Assembly (NCBI GenBank): GCA_910577045.1 | Contig: CAJTLB010000008.1 | Span: forward strand, 90,018 to 154,017 | Direction of reading: 5' to 3' | DNA length: 64,000 bases | DNA from: an uncultured Lachnospiraceae bacterium | GTDB taxonomy: Bacteria; Bacillota; Clostridia; Lachnospirales; Lachnospiraceae | In this document: positions 17,809 to 24,301 of the stretch, piece after piece | Numbering within the stretch: position 1 is the first letter of the stretch | Layout: every line of letters starts with the position of its first letter | Position numbers and translations under genes: made by a program | The notes under the pieces: model-generated | Told to the model about the DNA's origin: nothing | Databases searched by the model: none | Seen by the model: only the letters and a program-made list of their open reading frames with translations

Positions 17809-19428
17809 TTACTCCTCATAAATACTTGGTGTTAAAAATTCTATTTTTATATTTCCTACTACTTTATTCTTATACTGTTCCAATAATTTTTTAATTTCTA
17901 AATTTATTTCTTTGTATTCTATATTTACCTTATCATTTGGGAAAGTATCATCTATATAATTTTTTTCCTTTTCTTTTAATCCATCAAAACCTGCTAATTT
18001 TATTTCTTTTACTTCTATATTCTTTAATAAATTTAATAACATTATTGTACTATTATCATACAAAGCACTATCTTCTACAATTAAACTGGAATAATCAACT
18101 AAATATGTATTTGCAATATCTACATGAATATTAGATGTTACAATACATTTGTTATGTTCAATAATATCACTTATTTTTTCCCAATGAATTGTATTTGCAT
18201 AAAATAAATAATCACAAGAAATATTTTCTGGAATAAAATTTACACTCAATACTATTGGTTTTTCTTTCCTTATATATTGAATTATTCTATCATAATATTC
18301 TTTTATTGTTCTTCCTGGAACTAAAACTAAAACCTTTTTACCCATAAACAAGGTCCTTAATTTATCTACAGTATATGTATCATTTATTTTATTTGAACAA
18401 TACTCTTTATATATTTTTTCTATATTATTATAATCATATTTTTGCCTAGTTTTTTCATCAATAGCTGAAATAATATATTTTATATCTTTACTATTTAATC
18501 TATATTTTTCTGTTAAATATATAATATTATTCGGATGAGCTTTATAAACTCCTGCCATAAACGCAGCTATAGAATATCCCCAACTAACTTGCTTTTTTAA
18601 AGAAAATAAATATTGATCAATTGTATCTAATACAATATCTAAATTATAACCATAATTATACTTTCTGCTAAGAAAATCAACAATTAATTCTGTATTTAAG
18701 TTACCCGCACACTTTCCCATTCCATTTAAAGTAGAATCAATAATAAGTTTCCTATTGTTATTTACTAATTGAATTAATCTTTGTGTTAAAGCAAATGATA
18801 ATTGCATATTATTATGAGAATGGAAATCTATCGCAATACTTTTATCTAAATAATAATCTACTATATTCCATAAATTTTCTAACTCATCAAGATACATGGA
18901 GCCATATGTATCTACAATTCCAAATGAAACAGGACCCACTTCATTTGCTATTGATATTAGTTTAATAATTTCATCCTTTTCATATCCATTTGTATTAACA
19001 TCTTGAAAATATAAATCATACCCTTTATCTTTAATCTGTTTCATTTCAGATACTATTTCTTTTAAACTTGTACAATAATCTTTCTTAGTAAATCCATACC
19101 TTATACCACTAATCCCTAAATAATCTGCTTTATCTAAATTAGCAACATTATATAATCCATAATCCATAAATAAAACATATTTTTCATCTTTTCTTTGATC
19201 ATTTACATAAATTTGTTGAATATATTGATTTGCATCTTGCACAGAAGAAAAAAAAGTACTATTGCCACTATATTTAACCTGATTTCTTAAAAATCCCATT
19301 TCTATAATATTAATTCCTGCTCGTTTCAATTGTTTCCCTATGCCTATAATTATATTATCATTAAACTTACAATCAATTATTCTTCCACCATCACGTAATG
19401 TACAATCTAAAATAGAAATAGTTTTCAT
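17809..19428 (-). CDS. HMGL/DmpG-like aldolase with unknown C-terminal domain
   Basis: 539 residues. The first 290 form a TIM-barrel of the HMG-CoA lyase / 4-hydroxy-2-oxovalerate aldolase superfamily: ILDCTLRDGGRIID at the start (metal-binding Asp and Arg), VDTYGSMY, and IDFHSHNNMQLSFAL with the two metal-ligand His. The DSTLNGMGKCAGN stretch is the conserved loop. Residues 340-539 form another alpha/beta domain (KVLVLVPGRTIKEYYDRII) that is not recognised with confidence. Members act on pyruvate-like donors, so it might build or split a keto-acid sugar precursor; that is inference. It overlaps the preceding cytidylyltransferase gene by one base (TAATG) and precedes a KdsC-like phosphatase. 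Confidence 0.75.
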   Translation of the reverse strand: MKTISILDCTLRDGGRIIDCKFNDNIIIGIGKQLKRAGINIIEMGFLRNQVKYSGNSTFFSSVQDANQYIQQIYVNDQRKDEKYVLFMDYGLYNVANLDKADYLGISGIRYGFTKKDYCTSLKEIVSEMKQIKDKGYDLYFQDVNTNGYEKDEIIKLISIANEVGPVSFGIVDTYGSMYLDELENLWNIVDYYLDKSIAIDFHSHNNMQLSFALTQRLIQLVNNNRKLIIDSTLNGMGKCAGNLNTELIVDFLSRKYNYGYNLDIVLDTIDQYLFSLKKQVSWGYSIAAFMAGVYKAHPNNIIYLTEKYRLNSKDIKYIISAIDEKTRQKYDYNNIEKIYKEYCSNKINDTYTVDKLRTLFMGKKVLVLVPGRTIKEYYDRIIQYIRKEKPIVLSVNFIPENISCDYLFYANTIHWEKISDIIEHNKCIVTSNIHVDIANTYLVDYSSLIVEDSALYDNSTIMLLNLLKNIEVKEIKLAGFDGLKEKEKNYIDDTFPNDKVNIEYKEINLEIKKLLEQYKNKVVGNIKIEFLTPSIYEE

Positions 19429-20087
19429 TAAAGTACCTTCTGTTCTTTCAAATATTCAGTGACTATTTGTGCCATTTGATAATCTTCCATAGTATCCACG
19501 TCTATTGCTTCTATCTGGCTAATTATTTTTATATAGGGTTTTACTCCTATTCTTTGGTGGTACTTCTCAAATACTTCACGAGTAAATATATAAAATGCTC
19601 CTGTTTCCATATATACTGGTTCCAAATTTTGAGTAGTCACAATATCCTTCATATCATAATTTAAGGGTTTTCCTTTGTACCAACAATAATCTTGTATTTC
19701 AATAGCACTAAACGCCGAATCATAATCCTTACTAATCACCTTATTTAGTGCATCCCTTATACTATTTGGTTGTGTAAAAGGCTGTGTTACATGTGTCAAT
19801 ACATAAATATCTGCCTTAATATCTTTTAAGAAAAAATCAATAATCTCCAATCCTTTTATTTGAAATCCATCCAAATATGGATCTCTTTTCAAAAAACTTA
19901 ATCCTTCAGGAATATATTTTTTTATACTTTCATCACTACAATATACATATTTCTCCTCTATTTCATCTATTTGATTTATACAATCAAATATATAATTACA
20001 CATATATTTTTCTCCTAAAGGTAATATATTTTTCCCTGGAAGTCTTTGGTTGTTTAACTTTATTGGAATAAATGATACTATTTTCAT
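19428..20087 (-). CDS. CMP-sugar cytidylyltransferase (NeuA-like), second copy in the locus
   Basis: A 219-residue cytidylyltransferase. SFIPIKLNNQRLPGKNILPL is a variant of the NeuA start (usually IPARGGSK), followed by VYCSDESI, VLTHVTQPF and AFSAIEIQDY, the order seen in CMP-nonulosonate synthetases. ETGAFYIFTREVF is shared in form with the fused enzyme at 13673. The modified N-terminal loop suggests a different keto-sugar acid. Grouping with the aldolase (one-base overlap) and the KdsC-like phosphatase suggests these three serve a second activated acid. It follows a methyltransferase gene by 17 bases. Confidence 0.8.
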   Translation of the reverse strand: MKIVSFIPIKLNNQRLPGKNILPLGEKYMCNYIFDCINQIDEIEEKYVYCSDESIKKYIPEGLSFLKRDPYLDGFQIKGLEIIDFFLKDIKADIYVLTHVTQPFTQPNSIRDALNKVISKDYDSAFSAIEIQDYCWYKGKPLNYDMKDIVTTQNLEPVYMETGAFYIFTREVFEKYHQRIGVKPYIKIISQIEAIDVDTMEDYQMAQIVTEYLKEQKVL

Positions 20088-20104
20088 ATTATATCCGCCT
20101 CCTA

Positions 20105-20992
20105 TTATTTATCCAAATACAATACCAAATAATCTGAAAATCCATATGCGTTACACTCACTCTTCCACACACTATCTAATGTATCCGAAATAAATAAGCT
20201 ATTCACATCAGAACAAGCCTCTTTTTCTTTCAACCAACCTAATAAATTCTTAATCCCATATCGCTGAAAATACTTTATTTCCAATTTTTCAAAACCAACT
20301 TCTTTTGCTATTAGCTTTAAATTTTCTTCTGAAAATACCCATATATGTTGTGTACTAAATAATAATTTCTTTTCAAATATCTCCCCTAATAAATTCCTTA
20401 ATATAGGTGCATCTGTTGGAGTCCCTATAATAGCACGCCCTCCTTCCTTTAGTAACTCAAATATATCTAACATAAATTCTTTTGGTTCATCCACATGTTC
20501 AATAACATCAAATGATGTTATTATTTCTATCTTGTTTTTCCAGTCTTCTTTTGCGTCTTTCACATACATATATGTATGAAAATTTTTTTCTTTCATTATT
20601 GTTCTATATGATTCTGATGGTTCAATGGCAATAATATCTTTTGCTACTCCTTTTAAAAAATCTAAAAATGCTCCACAACCACAACCTATATCCGCAATAC
20701 TTTTTCCTCTAAAAATATCTGTTCCTGTATATTTAAATTTATCCAGAGTCTCTTTATCATGAAGAGCATAAAAATTTTCTTCTTCAGAACTCCCTTCCAA
20801 AGAAATCCTATATTCCTCACTTTCATAATATTCTCTTAAATCATCCACAACCTTTTCATGCCAAATAACACCACAATCTCTACATTGCCACATTATTACT
20901 GGTTTTTTTGTATACTTACCAAGCCCTCCATCCCTAATGGGACCATGATATGCTATAATAGCATTATCTTGATTGCATATTTTACACTTCAT
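20105..20992 (-). CDS. SAM-dependent methyltransferase with N-terminal zinc-ribbon-like part
   Basis: A 295-residue class I methyltransferase. The N-terminus has two cysteine pairs (CKICNQ at residue 3 and CRDCGVIW near residue 37), a putative zinc-binding unit common in sugar methyltransferases. ADIGCGCGAFLDFL near residue 95 is the SAM-binding motif, then TSFDVIEHVDEP and EGGRAIIGTPTD. It probably methylates a carbon or hydroxyl of a nucleotide sugar or glycan. It sits in the same operon, 11 bases after the DUF115 gene. Unlike many neighbours it lacks the GAG-type module. Confidence 0.82.
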   Translation of the reverse strand: MKCKICNQDNAIIAYHGPIRDGGLGKYTKKPVIMWQCRDCGVIWHEKVVDDLREYYESEEYRISLEGSSEEENFYALHDKETLDKFKYTGTDIFRGKSIADIGCGCGAFLDFLKGVAKDIIAIEPSESYRTIMKEKNFHTYMYVKDAKEDWKNKIEIITSFDVIEHVDEPKEFMLDIFELLKEGGRAIIGTPTDAPILRNLLGEIFEKKLLFSTQHIWVFSEENLKLIAKEVGFEKLEIKYFQRYGIKNLLGWLKEKEACSDVNSLFISDTLDSVWKSECNAYGFSDYLVLYLDK

Positions 20993-21003
20993 AGCCTTTC
21001 TCC

Positions 21004-22245
21004 TTAACTAAATAATTCATCAAAATTAACTCTTTTTATTTCCTCTAGTTCTCCTCCCCTTGTAGCATTTCTCAGTTTTATCCCAAACTTTTCTAATGTA
21101 TTTCCTGCATACTCCAAACACTTCTTAGCCTCTTTTATATTTCCTATCCCCAATACTTCTTTATGATTAATATTCTCATAAAAATGCGAACCTTTATCTT
21201 CACATCTTACTCCTGTTGTCATATCTACCCCTAAAAGATATATCTCACTGAACCCCATATATAATGCTATCTGTATTGCATCATATATAACTGTATTTCC
21301 CATATAAACTCCCTGATACATATCAAATGAAATTTGGGGCTGTCCTGGTTGATAACTTAATCCTCTAAACTCATACATATCATTTAAATCCAAATTATCT
21401 ATTTTTTTATAAAAATGTCGTATAAATTTTATTCCATTTAAATCATTAATTTTTAATTTATCATTCTGAATTACCATACAATCAATATTAACATAATAAT
21501 TTGGTCTCCATTTAGTATGTTGATAAGATAAATATATCCTATTTACCCCAAAACATATCTCTTTATACTTATCTAAAATTTCTAAATCAAAATAGCTTAA
21601 ACTTGGCCCATTCCCAATAATAAAACATCGTTTCCCCTTATGAATATCTTTAAACTTTAAGATTTTCTCATTGTTAAAAGCAAATTCCTTTTCATAAATA
21701 TCATTAATATCTAATATTATTTTAAAATCTCTCTTCTTACAAATTTCTTCTACTTTCAACTTTTCATCTTGGTTTGTAACTATAATCGGCATATCTATTT
21801 CAATATTATCTATATTACCTTGATCCATATAATTACATATTGCATTTTTATATTTTTTTCCTAATTCATCTTCAATCATTTCAGATAATGGATTATTTGT
21901 ATAAAAATAAATTTTTCTATAATTATATAAACCCAACTTACAAATAATATCTTCACTGTTTGCATAAAAACCTGTTTGCATATATGGACATTTATAAAAA
22001 TCAAATATTCCATTTTTCTCTAAACAACAAGCTATCGTTTCATTATCCATAAACCCTGTTATAATTATTGGGCTTCTATCCGATTTTTCTAGATATTGAT
22101 TTAATGAAATAATAGATATCCCTTCAATTTCTTTTCCCTGTTTTCTTTCATCATTATCTATAACTGCCAAAATATTTTGTTTTCCAAAAAATTGAATTGC
22201 TGCAATACCATTAATTCCAGCTCCAAATAAATAATATTTTCTCAT
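21004..22245 (-). CDS. DUF115/MptE-like (Maf-type) protein with N-terminal Rossmann-like domain
   Basis: 413 residues. The module starts at residue 4 (YLFGAGINGIAAIQFF, ILAVIDNDERKQG). A second alpha/beta stretch follows at residues 105-175 (KIYFYTNNPLSEMIE, MPIIVTNQDEK), perhaps a partial repeat of it. From about residue 205 CFIIGNGPSLSYFDLEIL, WRPNYYVNID and IYLLGVDMTTG match the DUF115 family, as in the gene at 15326. Maf proteins of this family glycosylate flagellin with nonulosonic acids. Two such proteins in a locus with two CMP-acid synthetases suggest two transfer steps (inference). The start overlaps the preceding stop by four bases. Confidence 0.77.
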   Translation of the reverse strand: MRKYYLFGAGINGIAAIQFFGKQNILAVIDNDERKQGKEIEGISIISLNQYLEKSDRSPIIITGFMDNETIACCLEKNGIFDFYKCPYMQTGFYANSEDIICKLGLYNYRKIYFYTNNPLSEMIEDELGKKYKNAICNYMDQGNIDNIEIDMPIIVTNQDEKLKVEEICKKRDFKIILDINDIYEKEFAFNNEKILKFKDIHKGKRCFIIGNGPSLSYFDLEILDKYKEICFGVNRIYLSYQHTKWRPNYYVNIDCMVIQNDKLKINDLNGIKFIRHFYKKIDNLDLNDMYEFRGLSYQPGQPQISFDMYQGVYMGNTVIYDAIQIALYMGFSEIYLLGVDMTTGVRCEDKGSHFYENINHKEVLGIGNIKEAKKCLEYAGNTLEKFGIKLRNATRGGELEEIKRVNFDELFS

Positions 22246-23309
22246 TCTATCCTCTTTTCAAATTTCTTTTTACTAACAAATATATCTACTACTTTTTGTC
22301 TCATAGAAACACAAAATTGATTTGTTAATACAAAACAACCACTTTCCAAAATTACATTATAATATTTAGGATTAATATTAATAATATGTATCTTCCTTGG
22401 TTTCCTTTTCAAACTCTCGCATATATTCATAATTGTCTCTGAAAAAATTTCTCTATTAAATGGATCAAAATAATAAAACCAATTATATTCATCTAATGGC
22501 GTTGTCACTTTTGCTGCATTTCCTTGCAAACACAATACTTCTTTCCCTTTTTTCTTTTCATCTTTCGTATAATTAATTCCTAATTTCGAAAAATTAGAAA
22601 CCATTATCTCATATATTTTCTTTTCATATTCTACTCCTCCTACCTTCCGAAACCCATAATCCAGAAAAGCAAGCATTGCCCCTCCCTTCCCACAACCAAA
22701 ATCAAATATTCCATCCTCTTCTTGTGGGATACAATGACATTTATCTAAAATAGGAAATATTTCTTTTTGTGTTGTTATTCGATAGCTATGTCCACCATTT
22801 ATTGCATCTACAAAGTTTGTACTTGCAATTGCCGTTACTAGGTTGCAATCATACAAATATTCCAGATACTCCATAAATTGGACACCATACCAACCTGTTT
22901 TTCTTTTTTGAAATACATCTCCTTCTTCACAATCCTTCCGTATATAAATTCCTTCTCCATATATAATTTCTAAAAAATTAAAGTAAGTTTTATTTTTAAT
23001 ATATCCATTTTCTTCTAATCTTTTTGTAATTTCTTCATTCTCTGGAATTGCCAGCCACACAATGGCATCTTTCACATCCATATAATTAAAAGAAAACAAT
23101 GTATCCCTAAATAATGGAAAATTATACGGCACTCCCCCTGACCAGTCTTGTGTAATAATAAAATCCATTTTGATACTATGATAATATTCCGCATACCACT
23201 CTAAAAAACGCCCTGTATAATCATATCCATACAGAACAATCCTATGTCCAAATGCTTGTTGCATGATATCATCTAATTTTTCTCTAAATTCTTGAAATAT
23301 TTTTAACAT
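22242..23309 (-). CDS. methyltransferase-like protein with N-terminal Rossmann-like domain
   Basis: About 355 residues. The N-terminus holds a degenerate form of the shared module (RIVLYGYDYTGRFLEWY, MDFIITQDWSGG). From about residue 195 the sequence GIFDFGCGKGGAMLAFLDYG is a SAM-binding motif, followed by VGGVEYEKKIYEIM and FYYFDPFN, so the C-terminal half is a class I methyltransferase fold. The open frame reaches 23345, but AAGGGAT precedes the ATG at 23309, which is preferred. It overlaps the DUF115 gene by four bases. The target is unknown; the YYFDPFN motif resembles histone-methyltransferase-like or N-methyltransferase families only loosely. Confidence 0.72.
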   Translation of the reverse strand: MLKIFQEFREKLDDIMQQAFGHRIVLYGYDYTGRFLEWYAEYYHSIKMDFIITQDWSGGVPYNFPLFRDTLFSFNYMDVKDAIVWLAIPENEEITKRLEENGYIKNKTYFNFLEIIYGEGIYIRKDCEEGDVFQKRKTGWYGVQFMEYLEYLYDCNLVTAIASTNFVDAINGGHSYRITTQKEIFPILDKCHCIPQEEDGIFDFGCGKGGAMLAFLDYGFRKVGGVEYEKKIYEIMVSNFSKLGINYTKDEKKKGKEVLCLQGNAAKVTTPLDEYNWFYYFDPFNREIFSETIMNICESLKRKPRKIHIININPKYYNVILESGCFVLTNQFCVSMRQKVVDIFVSKKKFEKRIE

Positions 23310-23378
23310 ATTATCCCTTTCTGTATAGGTATTACTATATGCCATTCCATTTTTATGAATAATAAATTTTTTGATTAT

Positions 23379-23976
23379 TTATAAGGTATTTTCATATTTC
23401 TCTATAAACTCATCTATTTTTATAAAAAAATCATTATATCGTTTTCTGATAACTTCATCTGACCAGTTCCACCATGCTATTTTATTTAATTTTTCTATTT
23501 GTTCCTTTGTATATCTATAACGTACAATTCGTGCTGGCACTCCTAATACTACTGCATAATCTGGAACATCTTTTGTAATTATGGCTCCTGCCCCTGCAAT
23601 TACTCCATTTCCTATATTTGCCCCATTCGTTATAATTACATTTCTTCCTAGCCAAACATCATTCCCTATCTTTATCCTAGATAATCCTTTTGCCACTCCC
23701 CGTGGCTCTACCCTTGGGAAATACCATGCTGCTTCTTGACACTCCTCATATTGGTACCATAAAGCTTTATTTACCCTACAGTCTGCATATAAAAATGGAT
23801 GCGTTGAAACATAATCAACCACATGATTTTCTACGACATCACATCCCCCAGCAAAGCTGCAAAAAGCTCCAACTGATTCTACAAAATGATGTTCACACAA
23901 TGGCCCATAACTATATTTTCCACATATGGTCCATTTTCTTTTCTCTTTCTTCCTGCCTTCTTCTATACCCCCCCCC
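23379..23976 (-). pseudogene. hexapeptide acetyltransferase (CatB-like), out of frame with its N-terminal part
   Basis: This frame encodes a left-handed beta-helix acyltransferase of the CatB/XAT type. Reading from the G tract it runs WTICGKYSYGPLCEHHF, VESVGAFCSFAGGC, THPFL, KIGNDVWLGRNVIITNG, AGAGAIITKDVPDY, GVPARIVRYRY and IAWWNW. There is no ATG or GTG before the domain starts; the only usable start, a TTG at 23900, would cut off the first strand and has no ribosome site. The frame instead continues unbroken up to the nine-G run, where it meets the end of the 24301-23963 frame. One more G, or two fewer, would join the two into one protein of about 307 residues. In the state seen here it is switched off or broken. 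Confidence 0.8.
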
Positions 23977-24301
23977 GGAAAATATCCACAATATTACTTT
24001 TATAAAAATATTTCTCTGCATTATCATGGACTATTTTATAAATATCTGGATTTTCAATGGTTAGTAACACTGTATTCTGGCTACAATCCTTTTCTTTAAA
24101 ATATTCTACCTTTTTAATTTGTGGGTTATATAAAGAAAGCTGATTATCCACTATGTATGCTTCTTCTATTCCAAAACTTTCATTTAACACTTGTTTTGTC
24201 AATATCCCATTATTCCCAAACGGATAAATAATAAAGTTCTTTTTTCCTAGCTCTAACGTTTTTTCTATTGCTTCCCGTATTTTTTTATATCTCTTAATCA
24301 T
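23963..24301 (-). CDS. N-terminal Rossmann-like domain of a split acetyltransferase gene
   Basis: A 112-residue product starting in the ATGA overlap with the preceding gene. FIIYPFGNNGILTKQVL and IEEAYIVDNQLSLYN are the recurring module of this locus, here a degenerate form. It ends RGGV-stop because the frame shifts within nine G (23968-23976). Fused to the acetyltransferase that follows, it would have the layout of PglD/NeuD-type sugar acetyltransferases, an N-terminal Rossmann domain followed by a beta-helix. As it stands it makes only the short domain. A sequencing error in the G run cannot be excluded. Confidence 0.8.
   Translation of the reverse strand: MIKRYKKIREAIEKTLELGKKNFIIYPFGNNGILTKQVLNESFGIEEAYIVDNQLSLYNPQIKKVEYFKEKDCSQNTVLLTIENPDIYKIVHDNAEKYFYKSNIVDIFRGGV
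23968..23976. repeat. homopolymer tract, nine G on the coding strand
   Basis: Nine consecutive C on the plus strand (G on the coding strand), the longest G/C run noticed in this AT-rich window. It lies exactly at the border between the Rossmann-like and acetyltransferase parts of one gene. Ten or seven G would restore one reading frame (RGGGIEEGRKK joins the halves). Confidence 0.9.

Noticed and set aside
23379..23900. Acetyltransferase as an independent gene from a TTG at 23900
   Set aside because: It would lose the first beta-helix strand visible upstream (TICGKYSYGP), has no ribosome site, and the same frame continues to the G tract.
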